This document shows positions 9,601 through 18,930 of a DNA stretch of 24,243 bases, piece after piece. The notes beneath the pieces are model-generated. The model saw only the letters and a list, made by a program, of their open reading frames with translations, was not told the origin of the DNA and ran no database searches. The stretch comes from Rhizophlyctis rosea (taxonomy: Eukaryota; Chytridiomycota; Chytridiomycetes; Rhizophlyctidales; Rhizophlyctidaceae). The first letter of the stretch is position 1. Each line of letters begins with the position of its first letter. A program made the translations under genes and the position numbers. Location of the stretch: positions 1 through 24,243 of the forward strand of contig JADGJC010000471.1 in the NCBI GenBank assembly GCA_027596075.1, in the 5' to 3' direction.

Positions 9601-11100
9601 CCACGTCGCGTGGTGGTTGACGCCAAGGTTGTGGGTCACATTGCGCCAGCACATGCGTCCCAGAAAGTTGGAGCAGAAGTACTACTTCTGCTAATTCTGC
9701 CCGAACCTGGTACGAAAAGACCTATGCGCCGTTCGATCTGGTCAAGCATCATGGAACGTATCAGACTTACCATCTTTCCGCCATGGACGGTTACTTATTT
9801 AACGGCAGCAAGACCTTCCATGGTGTTCAGGCTGTATGCGAGGAGGGCATCCGGTAGTGGCCTATTGAAATTAATTTTTTCTCTCTTCCCCATCACTTGT
9901 GACTGTTTTGACATTACATGCTCAGGTGCGAGGAGACACAACACATTTCCTTGAGGCGGAGGCTTGTGGTGGGGAAGGGGGCCCCCTTCCTTTGTTCATT
10001 GTGGAGCGGGCGGATATGCGGGATATGCGAAGAGTACAGAGTTGATGTAGATGGTGGTTCTACTTTGGTCAATCATCAAATGTATCACCCATTCCTCGCA
10101 ATATATAGCGGGTTTTTGCCACACGAAAGCGACGCGGAAGACTCGTGAAGATCAAAGTGGTGCGGGACTTGCACTGTCAAGGTATGAATCCTCATTTGCA
10201 GGGGACAACCTTGCAGTGTGGAGTCAGGTTGCTTGGGACGAAACCCATCCCCCGGACTGGTGACTACTATTTGTCGCATCTTCTTGGCATGCGCCAGAGC
10301 ACACTATGGCCACGCTATCTGGCGCATTGTATTCGAAAACACTGCCTATTTGCGTAGGACTCATATCATACAGCCTTGCAAAGATGTCGATTCCGGCTGC
10401 GGAAAAGGGGACATGAAAGCCTCGCATTGAGTTGGGATTGAGGAGTCTGAGGCGGAAGTGCACCTACTGTATGGCATACCGCGATCTTCAGTCCTGCGAC
10501 AAGAGCAATCCAAGATTCAAGCGTCGGTTAAGACAAACACTTCACAACGGCGTCGTGCCCATCCATTTCCCCCGAGATCTTTTTGCCCCCTTCTCTTCTG
10601 TTCGGCAGAGACACTTCTTCGTCACTCCTGCAACATCTGCTGACCAGACGAAATCGACATCAAAAGATGGGCTTGCTTGAAGCAGATGGTCACTCGCGAT
10701 TCTTTCAGCTTCGACAAGAACAATGTAGACCACTTAGACCTAATGTGAGGCAACCTCTCTACCATGATGGCATGCAATCACTTCACCATTGTCTTTTTGG
10801 GCGCTGTCTCTGATCAGTCTGATCTGTCACGCGTTCATGGAAGTGACGTGTGCAAACGCCATGAATACATCTTATGATGGTTCATGATGTGCATTGTTTC
10901 AAGGTGTACTACCGACAGACGTGCACATCACTTCCTTTGCAGAATTAGGACCCTCCTTTTTCTCCGGCCATGAGCAACTTGTAAACAAATGCACAGGTTC
11001 TGAAACTCCCTCCGTTGTGCTCAGGAAAAGAAAGTGCACAAAAAAGCAAGCCTGTTGAGGGCGGCGGGAGAGGTCAACTTCCCGAAACAACTGCACGGGA
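9601..11100. other. Region without recognisable genes, with repeat A copy 2 at 10048-10166
   Basis: About 1.5 kb with no supported gene. At 10048-10166 the words TGTAGATGGT, TCAATCATCAAATGTAT, CATTCCTCGCAATATATAGCG and GTGAAGATCAAAGTGGTGCGG parallel repeat A near 7081. A short G-rich stretch (9957-10020) precedes it, as a longer one precedes copies 1 and 3. Open frames are short and share nothing with known families that I recognise. Confidence 0.45.
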
Positions 11101-11101
11101 G

Positions 11102-11231
11102 AAAGCCTTCCGTTTCAAATCCACCAACTTTGGCATGGATCCGTTCACACTCAGACCCGCCCGAATATCTACTTGGTTCTTAAGAACATATGCTGAACCA
11201 TAGGGACCCTCGGAAAAACAATGAGTGCGAA
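11102..11231 (+). repeat. Dispersed repeat B, copy 2
   Basis: Aligns with 11552-11684, about 450 nt downstream and in the same orientation. Shared order: AAGCCT/AAGGCT, CCGTTTCAAATCCACCAACT against TTGTTTCGAATCAACAACT, ATGG, TCA-ACT-AGA, TCTACT, CTT-AG-ACA, then TATGCTGAACCATAG against TATGCTGAAGCATAG, and CGGAAA. Confidence 0.65.
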
Positions 11232-11551
11232 CCACTCCCGTTACAACTGATGGATATGATTGGTGTGGCGACCGATGCAATGCTCACTTAAGCCGACCGT
11301 TAGGGATGCACGTATGTGTGGATCTCTTTGGACTGCAAGTAAGCTATGGGAACGAGCAGTTAACAAGCCAGCTCCAGGCTCATGTATGACATCGCGAGAT
11401 TGAAGAGTTCATGTTACTGCTGTTAATCACGTCCACATGTCCAAGAAGCCATCCGCTGCGGAGGGGAGGGAGTGCAACACATTGAACACAAGCAGACCTT
11501 TTGACGACCACCCTTCCGGTGCACTCCGCAGGAGGTGGAGTGGTGAGTGTG

Positions 11552-11690
11552 GTAAGGCTTTTTTTGTTTCGAATCAACAACTGTAATGGGGATCGCTCAA
11601 ACTGAGATTGTCCCAATTTTCTACTATCTCTTGAGGACAAAGTATGCTGAAGCATAGAACCCCCGGAAAGCAAGTAGCGTGAACGAAAAA
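11552..11690 (+). repeat. Dispersed repeat B, copy 3
   Basis: Bridges the other two copies: its 5' and middle parts match 11102-11231, and its middle and 3' parts match 9471-9600, including CGGAAAGCAAG and the following A-run. This shows a family rather than one local duplication. Confidence 0.65.
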
Positions 11691-11699
11691 ACAGCGTGT

Positions 11700-12600
11700 T
11701 GAAATCCATCGACTACACGATGTACGCGGCAGGCGTAACCATGCTCATATTGGCAGTCGCCAGATTTGTGCAAGTACTGCTTGTAGTTCCGCAAGAGAAT
11801 GGATTGGGACGAAAGCATTTGTTGATTTGCTCAAGAGTCAATGGCAATCAATGTGTCATTCGACCTGAATGTCATTCTTAGTTGGATGCTGATCATGAGG
11901 GGCAGGCAAAAAGTGCGAAAGGTGAATACCGTCCATCACCCTTTGGTTCCACGTGGGCCCGATTGAGCTCCCGGATAGTCCATGTACAAAACAATTCCAA
12001 TTTTCCCGTTGTCCCGGCATGGACAAGACCGAGAAAGGTCACAGACCATCGACTGAAACATCAAGGAAACGGATGTAAGTATTCTCACTGACGTTTTGAG
12101 CACCTTACCTTTGTGGCAAGCTTTGGTAACCTTCCAACCCCAGAACAGAAAGGAAGAAAAAATAAATGCATGCGTAGATTAATCTCATGAGTACCCATGC
12201 ATATATTCGGGCCGCCTGATGAGGTTACTTCTGTTGAGATGCTTCGGATGTCCTCTGTATCCAGGAAGGGAGAAGTAAAATGCAGACGCTTAGATTCCTA
12301 ATATCCCCACCCGTACCTCCCCACAGAAGAGAGATTTTATGACTGATCGATACAAAAATATCACTGAATGAGGTTGAGATCAAAGTCATTTTGCTCAGGA
12401 TCTGTGCCGGATGTTGTTTGGGGAAGTGGGGAAAAGAATCTCCAGATGACACGTTGAGATGGAGATGAGTTTCTCAGGATGGAGCGGGCACCCATAGTGA
12501 ACAGTCTCCCAATTCCAACCCGGCACCGGTACATCTCGACACTTGATCATACATTGCTCCAATTCACGTACTTTAAGTCCGAGATTGCGGCAGTTTTTAG
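11700..12600. other. Region without recognisable genes
   Basis: Mixed-composition DNA with no supported gene. The minus strand is open from 12898 to 12395 (167 codons with an ATG). Its C-terminal half is rich in Cys, Trp and Pro and overlaps the complement of a G-rich stretch and repeat A copy 3. I do not recognise it and give it little weight. Confidence 0.4.
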
Positions 12601-12785
12601 ATGGTTTGTCGCCCTCCGGGAAGAAGGGGGAGGGGGAAGGGGTGGGCAATAAGGGTCTTGGTGAGATTTCTGGTGGGGAGTTGTGGATGAGGGGTTGTTG
12701 AGAGGAGGTTCCGAAGGGAGTTCGGCCCTGCGATGGGAGGTAGAGGCGGTGATCATAGATGTGGGGTGTGCAAGGGTGAACGCAA
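12601..12785 (+). other. G-rich tract
   Basis: The plus strand carries many G runs (GGGGGAGGGGGAAGGGG near 12627) and little C, resembling the tract after TIM50 and the 5' parts of the introns in this window. It directly precedes repeat A copy 3. Confidence 0.5.
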
Positions 12786-12890
12786 CGAGCATATTGTGAT
12801 TGCACGTTAAATGTCGATGCTATCTGTAAATCGGCGCCTACTCCCCGCACTGTAGCGAGCCTCTCCAGATGTATTTTCTCATCGTCTTTC
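12786..12890 (+). repeat. Dispersed repeat A, copy 3
   Basis: Contains TATCTGTAAAT at 12821 and TACTCCCCGCACTGTAGCG at 12839, in the same order and spacing as the 7081 copy, followed by a diverged pyrimidine-rich end. Confidence 0.55.
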
Positions 12891-14080
12891 GTCACCACGA
12901 CCCGATCAAGCGGAATGAGATCAGTTCGTTTTGAGGAACCTACCTTCCCTCAGAAAAGATAATAGTAACGGTGCAAGTGAGTTGAACCTTCTTTGCGGCA
13001 TCCCTCCCAAAGACGACATTTGAACGGTGGTGGACACATCATGATACTTCCGATATCCTACTCGTGTTTCCATGGTGGAGCAAAATACATTTTCTCCAGT
13101 TCATCTGGTAGTTCCCAAAATATTTCCTTTTTCTGGTGTGGTCCAATATGCGGGTTGTGGTAAGAGATCAGACGGCAGGCGATACACTGCGACATCAAGA
13201 GGTTATGAAGATGAGATTGGTGCGGAAAGGAAATCACCGAGTTCAGCGAACGATCAGGGACCAGACTAAGAGATTCTCTTCCCTCTATGATGATAACTAT
13301 AATAGTTCTGACACATTTGTTCGCACCTTTCCCTCTCACGTTTTGATTGGCATCGGTCAGAGGTTAACAGAGCATTATGTTGTGAGAAGTTGACACTGCA
13401 CGACTCATAGCATCATGATGTGGCCGTGAGGTCCCACATTCGTGTGTAGGGGGCCACTGAAGTTTGGTTACTTTTTGTTGTCCAAGTATGCCAGTGGCTA
13501 CAGGCCTGTCCAAGATTGCAAACTGAGAAACGAAAATCATGGGCTACAAAGTGATCTGCCAACCTCGTCTGCCGAGAGCTGCCGAACTTCCACATGCCAT
13601 ATTTACCAGAATGCCCAGTGCAACAGTGCCCGAAAAAGGAATCTGATTGAATAACAAAGACCCACGGATTCCTCCCATCTCGCAATGAAAGCGAAACCGA
13701 ATGATGTCGTACTCAAATTGGGAAGAAAGCAGCTATGGTTCAAGATTGGACCGCTTCAACACAAGTGCGGGCAAACAAAAAGAAGTTGCTTCATCGAATC
13801 ATACGTAACGGACGCAACGGCGATCGCACCTAATTTCCATTACAAGTCATGGGACCTGTTTTGTGCAAGTAGCTCAAATGCCAGCTGGGAGTTCATTGAC
13901 TGAAACAAGCACGCGCTTCAGGAGAGAATGCATGTTGACCTCAGAGAAGACAACAAACCTTAAGAAAAAGAATCAGGAAAGTTTGCAAAACACATGGCAG
14001 CGAGGGCAACAGCGTGATCGAATTGCCCATTGAGCAGCATGGATCCCTATTTCAATATGAAATATATGAGATTCAGTTGA
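12891..14080. other. Region without recognisable genes; diverged repeat fragments
   Basis: About 1.2 kb. At 13067 the word TTTCCATGGTGGAGCAA resembles the CATGGTGTAGCAA of 15778. At 13467 a T-run is followed by GTTGTCCAAGTATGCCAGTGGCTACAGG, as in the T-tract repeats. At 13200 GTTATGAAGATGAGATTGGTGCGG resembles the end of repeat A copy 2. No gene is supported. Confidence 0.45.
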
Positions 14081-14440
14081 GAAACTTTTGGGAGGGGGGG
14101 CGAATGAGAGGGTTTGCTCGAGGCAATTTGTAAGTTACAAACGACGGAGTTGGCCAGTTGCATATCAATCAAGCCAGGAGGCTTTAAATGTCGACTTTAA
14201 CTTGAGGAGGGAGAAGGGTTGTTGGAGTGCTTTTGCGTATCTTGGAGGTTGAAGCGGCAAGAAGGTTTGGTGGGGCCTCGGAAGGGTGGTGGAAGGATGA
14301 AGGGGTGAGCGACGACGATGATAATTGAGGAGGCTGTGGCGGGGCAGAAGGGGATGTGAATGGCGTGGTATGGTGGTTGTATGGCATGGAGTGATTTGGA
14401 TTGGCATTCAAAGTTTGAGAGAGAAAAAATCAAACAGTAT
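14081..14440 (+). other. G-rich tract
   Basis: A 350-nt plus-strand G-rich stretch with GGGAGGGGGGGCG near 14090 and repeated GGTGG/GGAAGG words. Its complement gives proline/serine/histidine-rich open frames on the minus strand, which I read as compositional. It could be intronic or untranslated sequence of an unrecognised gene. Confidence 0.45.
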
Positions 14441-14619
14441 ACCTGCACCTAATTTCCTTTGTTCCTCGACGATCAAAGGGTGAGCACTTGATGCCATGAG
14501 AGATTTGCCATACTCCATCATTTAATCTTTGTGACAGACAATCTGATTGTGCTGAATCCGTTCACAAACAAAATAGACAAACTCTTGCGGGGGCCCCCTC
14601 ACGATGTAGGCCTTCTTTC

Positions 14620-15090
14620 TTGATCCCCCGCAGTGTCCATAATGCGACGCCAGAAACGATTGGAAACTCCCTGATAGTTGATATGCCTTGTTTCATGCTA
14701 TAACAAGGGACTGCATATCAATCCATGTTCTCAATGGATTCAGTTTTTTTTGCACAAGTCATCATGGCATGCCAGCTACCAGAGTTACCAGGTTCCATCC
14801 AGCATTGCAAATAAACAGTCAAACAATGCTACTTTGTATTCGAACTATTCGAGTTGACATGCATGCAAGACTCCCACTGTGCCAGAACAGAAGGGGAAAC
14901 GCCAAAAAAAGTTTGATATAACAGATATACAGACGTCAGCTTTTCCGGTATCTCGCACCAGGGAAGACGTGCAAGAGGGTTTTTCCAAAACACCCAAGCT
15001 GTCATGAAGTTACTCAACAGTAAGATGCCTGTTCTACTTATCCTGGTACACCGGCGAAAGTGGAAAGCACGGAAGAAAAAACGGTAAGTC
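14620..15090 (+). repeat. Dispersed T-tract repeat family, longest copy
   Basis: The 5' half (14628-14925) parallels 9030-9400. The 3' half (about 14935-15090) parallels 8790-8960. Together the three copies suggest a unit of at least 400 nt with an internal T-run of about 8. No inverted termini, target duplication or coding frame was seen. Confidence 0.6.
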
Positions 15091-15754
15091 TCGCCCGACG
15101 ATTGTAGGCACGGAGCAACCCTGCAGACGAGTGTCCGGCGATTTTGTTCGGCCACTCTCGCAAAGTAACATGTCCGGCAAGAGACGATGGAGTCGTCAAT
15201 TGGGCACGTGACCACCACAACAACGGGATTGCATAGTCCGACCTAAGAAGAACCAGAGTGTGCGAAAAGAAAGTCGCTCATATGATCAAGAAAATTGACG
15301 GGAGCCATGGCAACCATTTGCTATCACCAACTGACTCCCAATTTGCGCCCTTTGGAGTGTAAATACAAAGGCACAAGCAGACCAAAATGACAAGAGGGGG
15401 TTGTTAATCCAGTTGGAGCTTGATTCTATTCGGAGGGGGTGCAATGGAGAGCAAATATCAGGCCATGGGCTTCCCCGGATGATCACTATATTTGAAACGC
15501 GGACGGTCAGGTAAGTATGGTCCACCGACTCACGCCGTTGCGATCAAAGACAATACCGACATCGGCTTGTGACACCCCCTCAAGTTGCAACCTCAAACTC
15601 CCAAGGTTCAGGTTCAACTTTCGAAGGACGGTGGACATTGATTCTTTTTTGTTTATTTCGGATGTTTCGGAGGATGGAGAGCAAGGAGATTTGATGGGGG
15701 GTTTGAGAGCATGGTGGAGGGATGAAATTCAAATCAAGTATGTCATGGTGGTCA
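15091..15754. other. Region without recognisable genes
   Basis: About 660 nt with no supported gene. It includes a 14-base word CGACATCGGCTTGT at 15557 that recurs at 20377 with similar surroundings. The longest plus-strand frame (15517-15765, 82 codons) is not recognisable. Confidence 0.4.
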
Positions 15755-15880
15755 CATTCAGTTGATGTGCATTTTTCCATGGTGTAGCAATATGGATGCG
15801 TATGACGCCATGCAACTCTCGCTATTTTTTTTGTCCGTCACAGCATTTTGATTGCTTTTCGGCCAAAAGGTCAACATCGT
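15755..15880 (+). repeat. Dispersed T-tract repeat family, partial copy
   Basis: GTTGATGTGCATTTTTCCATGG at 15761 is followed by GTGTAGCAA, then a T-run of 8 and GTCCGTCA. The order matches the copies at 9116 and 14677. The 3' half has diverged beyond recognition. Confidence 0.45.
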
Positions 15881-15954
15881 ATTCTATTGCTGATAATGTA
15901 CCATCTCATCAGTTTCAGAAGGTGAAGCTTGTGAATTCATTCCCTGTCAAGTGT

Positions 15955-16197
15955 ATGCCGACGCCAAAAAAAAGTGAAACGTGGCGGGATGTCGCGTCGC
16001 TGTGGTGAGCTTGGAGGCAACCATTGGGACCAGTGTTGAAGCCTGAAGCTATGGTAGAGGAGATCGAGCTTAACGAAAAATTGGACAGGGAGAGTGAGGA
16101 TGTTGTCAAAGTCTTTGTCAAAGATCTGGCCAGGGCGAACCCACGCAAAAAAGATTGCAATGGGACTGACTTTGTAAAGTCAGCGGTTAGCGAGTGA
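15955..16197 (+). other. Possible coding remnant with one in-frame TGA
   Basis: One frame reads protein-like on both sides of a single TGA at 16006-16008. Before it comes a basic stretch ending SETWRDVASLW. After it is a charged, helix-like segment starting MVEEIELNEKLDRESEDVV at 16051, then VKVFVKDLARANPRKK, and a stop at 16195. No family is recognised. It could be a decayed gene fragment, part of an unrecognised gene, or chance. Confidence 0.2.
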
Positions 16198-16737
16198 CAA
16201 TCGGATTGCGCTGCAGCAAGGAAATGATTGGCTTCCTGGGAAGCCTTCGTAGATCACTTTTTCCATTGTAACTTCGCTCATTACTTCATTGACCCTCGTT
16301 CCACCGCCATCTCCCGTGGCGCTCCTTTGTGCAATAATGCAGTAAATGCTTCTTTGATGGCCACGCTGCATCAAACAGGTGGCTGCCGGACGTTAACTCT
16401 GACTCGCATTCACGAGAAGTTCGTCATCTTTTCCACATCCGTCTGCACCATGGGTGCAACCATATGTTCAAATAGATACAACGTCTTCCTTATCGGTGCG
16501 GACCGTCGCAACATTGAAGTCTACGGCTTTGCTAAAATCCTGCCTTACAGCTTTACTCTTGACGAGAGAATAACGGGAAGGTTTGACGACGGGTTTCAAT
16601 TCTGGATATGGACAATCTGCTTGTTATTGCGAGTGTATAGTATAGTCGAAATGAGTATATATGGTACATGAGGTCAACATCAGTGCCCCATTCTTCACTG
16701 TATGTAGGGCTAAGGGTGCAATGATAATCAAGACGTG
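16198..16737. other. Region without recognisable genes
   Basis: About 540 nt. A plus-strand frame of 147 codons (16228-16671) is open and contains a hydrophobic Trp/Leu/Ile stretch near its end, but it shows no family motif. It overlaps an opposite-strand frame, so I do not call it a gene. Confidence 0.35.
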
Positions 16738-16990
16738 ACTCGGCAAAGGACCCTGATGCGGTTTAGAGTTGAAGGGTAGGGGTTGGTAAATGAGAGATGG
16801 TTGTTTCTGTTTGTTGAGCGCGAGGGGTATTGTGTGTGGGCGTAGTGGAGGATAGAAAGTGTGGGGTGGTTTGTCAAGAGGGTTTGTGGTGTTGGTTGGG
16901 AGTTGGAGGGTGGGGTTGGGACATGAGGGGTAGTTCTGTTTTGACGGGCCGTTGGGGTCAGGGTGGGTAGCTGTGTGTGAGTTGAGCTTG
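16738..16990 (+). other. G-rich tract upstream of the JmjC gene
   Basis: About 250 nt of G/T-rich plus-strand sequence (GGTTGGGAGTTGGAGGGTGGGG near 16895) of the same kind as the known introns. It could be an upstream intron of the JmjC gene or its 5' region. The minus-strand proline-rich frames here are compositional. Confidence 0.45.
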
Positions 16991-18263
16991 TGGATAGCGG
17001 CACCGCGCTTGTTCACGAGACGAAGCGAGCTTCGTATTCCATGATGATCGATGACCATTGTTTAACATACCACATCGCAACACCACAGAAATCGTCGCCC
17101 GAAACAACCACAACACCACCGACGTTCCCATTACCATGGCCGAGTACATCAACTGCATTGCCACCCTCGCTCCCATGAGACCCTCCCCGCTTGTACGGCA
17201 AAGATGTCACCTGTTCGCGCGAATGGGAAAAAAGCACTCGAGAAGCTATTGCCAGAGTATCTTGTCAGCAAGGGATGCAACGCGGAGAATTTGATGACTC
17301 ATGTCGGGGTTTCATGGGACTTGGACGCCGGCGCATAAGGATAATGTGTGGATGATGGGGGCATGAAATGTTTTGGTTGGGTACTGAGAATGGTATGCGA
17401 GGCGCACTTAATTTCGACAAGACGTTCCCCTCGTTCCCCCCACACACATTATTCCACCCAGAAAATTCAACATTCCCCCTGGTTCATTGCTCCCTCCCCC
17501 GCCGTCGCGACCTTCTTCGCAGAAAACAAAACCCTCAATAGACATGGACAACCACTTCATGTCGGTTTGCGAATTTGGAACGCGCGCCGCCATGCATGTT
17601 TTTTGAGCAGCGGGTTGGGGATTTTGTGATTGTGCCGAGTGATGCGGCCGCATGAATGTTGTTGATAAGCTGGATGTTTTTTGGGGGACCGTGTGGGAAC
17701 AGTATTTGCGGCTGTTGCGGACGACGTCAGAGCAGTTGGAGCTGTTCGAGCAACATTTGGACAAGTACGAGGAGCCCGATGAGGACTTTATGGTCGCTAC
17801 GTTGGATTCGGTTCCCAACACCTACAAGCGACATCGCTCAACCCATCGAAGACATCCCACCCCAAACCGAACCCTCCAAACGTTCCGCCTCCCCCACAAA
17901 AAGACGCGCAAAACCCACAAAAAACAATTCATCTCCACCGCCCAAACCGAACCCGACCGTCGCCCTTCCCCCGCCCAACAACGCAGAAACTTCGTCTCCT
18001 TCCGCGAATTTTCCCCCAGCGACGACCCCTTCGCTACGGTATCCTTTTTGACTCGCTCTTCCTGGCTTCCCCAACCTGTAAGACGAATCAGAAGTATCAC
18101 GAGTTGGAGGAGGAGTTGCAGATTGATGATGAGAAATGGAAGATGCTGGCGGAGTTTGTTGTGGAGACTATTAGGGAGATTGTGTTGGTTAAGAAGAGTA
18201 CTAAGCAGGCGGGGGGGAGGTGTTGGTGGATTGTTTGAGGGTCCGGAGAAGAGGATTGCGAAA

Positions 18264-18372
18264 GTGAGTGTTTCTTTTGTTTTGGTCCTTTCTTTCGTGG
18301 ACTGCCCAACTTGGAGGGATCTTGGTTTTTGGTGAGATTACGTAGATGCAGAAATTGACTCAAATGTTGCAG
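18264..18372 (+). other. Predicted intron in the JmjC locus (109 nt)
   Basis: Donor AAA|GTGAGTG follows a coding segment ending EGPEKRIAK, and acceptor TTGCAG precedes one starting EAPNRKVRL. Joining them exactly leaves one surplus base, in keeping with the rest of this locus. Confidence 0.6.
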
Positions 18373-18529
18373 GGAGGCGCCGAACCGCAAGGTCCGACTT
18401 AAACTCTTCAAGGGTTTCGCTAAGAGGATCTTCGAGGAGGATGAACCAGATACCACGACTGATGGGGGGACGCGGTCGATTTCCAAAACAATCCACCCCT
18501 CCTCCTAATCGACCAGCCTGTGCGGATTG

Positions 18530-18680
18530 TAAGGATGTGTTTAGTGAGGGGAGGAGGGGGTTTTGTGTGTGCTCAGGGAGGTGGGGAGGGGACGGATTAG
18601 AGGGGGACGGAGGAGGTGTTGAAGATGTGTTAGCCTTTTTAGGGTTTATGGGGTTTTGTGGCCGGGGAGGGTTGATGCAG
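18530..18680 (+). other. Probable intron in the JmjC locus, G-rich
   Basis: A candidate donor GTAAGG (18529) and acceptor GATGCAG (ending 18680) enclose a G-rich stretch typical of the introns in this window. Coding through part of it (Cys-x2-Cys, then a Cys-x-Cys) remains possible, so the 5' boundary is uncertain. Confidence 0.4.
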
Positions 18681-18930
18681 GGCGGTCATTCAGTCCCTCA
18701 TCACCAAATACCGCTCCACACCCATGCGCCAAACATCCACTACACCTCCTCAACATCTCCAACTTACTACATCCTCACACCAACCAACCGCCACCCCACA
18801 CCACATCACCCTCGCAATCCGTCACATCAACCCACTCCGAAACCTTCTACCTCCTCCACCGCCCCGCGTCAATCGACATCATCCTATTAGACGCGCTGTG
18901 CACCACAATGGGTTCAATTCGCGGAGGGTG

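Larger units (their letters stand above)
17071..18930 (+). pseudogene. JmjC-domain (Fe(II)/2-oxoglutarate oxygenase) protein, frame-broken
   Basis: JmjC proteins are Fe(II)/2OG oxygenases, many of them histone lysine demethylases. Read with frame changes, the order is: a leader (about 17087-17190, PITMAEYINCIATLAPM); YGKDVTCSREWEK (17194); LEKLLPEYLVSKGCNAENLM; FHGTWTPAHKD (17310), with the HxD metal ligands; GHEMFWLGTENG; SPWFIAPSPAVATFF; MDNHFMSV (17544); EQRVGDFVIVPSDAAHE (17605), with the distal His; and VFWGTVWEQYLRLL. A Pro/Lys-rich linker (about 17816-18040) and a charged helix (YHELEEELQIDDEKWKMLAE) follow. An intron (18264-18372), a basic segment (VRLKLFKGFAKRIFEEDEP) and a Cys-containing piece (CADCKDVF) come next, then a G-rich probable intron ending at 18680. 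The last exon-like part ends near 18930. About 14 single-base surpluses break the frame, so as written no functional protein is encoded. Domain identity is strong; the 5' start and 3' end are uncertain. Confidence 0.75.

Noticed and set aside
12395..12898. Minus-strand open frame of 167 codons
   Set aside because: Much of it is the complement of a G-rich tract and of repeat A, so openness is expected. No recognisable family.
9030..15090. DNA transposon, insertion sequence or retroelement coding region
   Set aside because: No transposase, integrase or reverse transcriptase motif was seen, and no clear terminal inverted repeats or long terminal repeats around the repeat copies.
16228..16671. 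Plus-strand open frame of 147 codons with a hydrophobic stretch
   Set aside because: No family motif and no conserved neighbour. An opposite-strand frame overlaps it.
17071..18930. Programmed +1 frameshifting (Euplotes-like) as the explanation for the JmjC locus
   Set aside because: Known ciliate shifts occur at a lysine codon followed by a stop. Here the shift points are varied homopolymers with no common slip codon or stop, and TIM50 and GH26 in the same window need no shifts.
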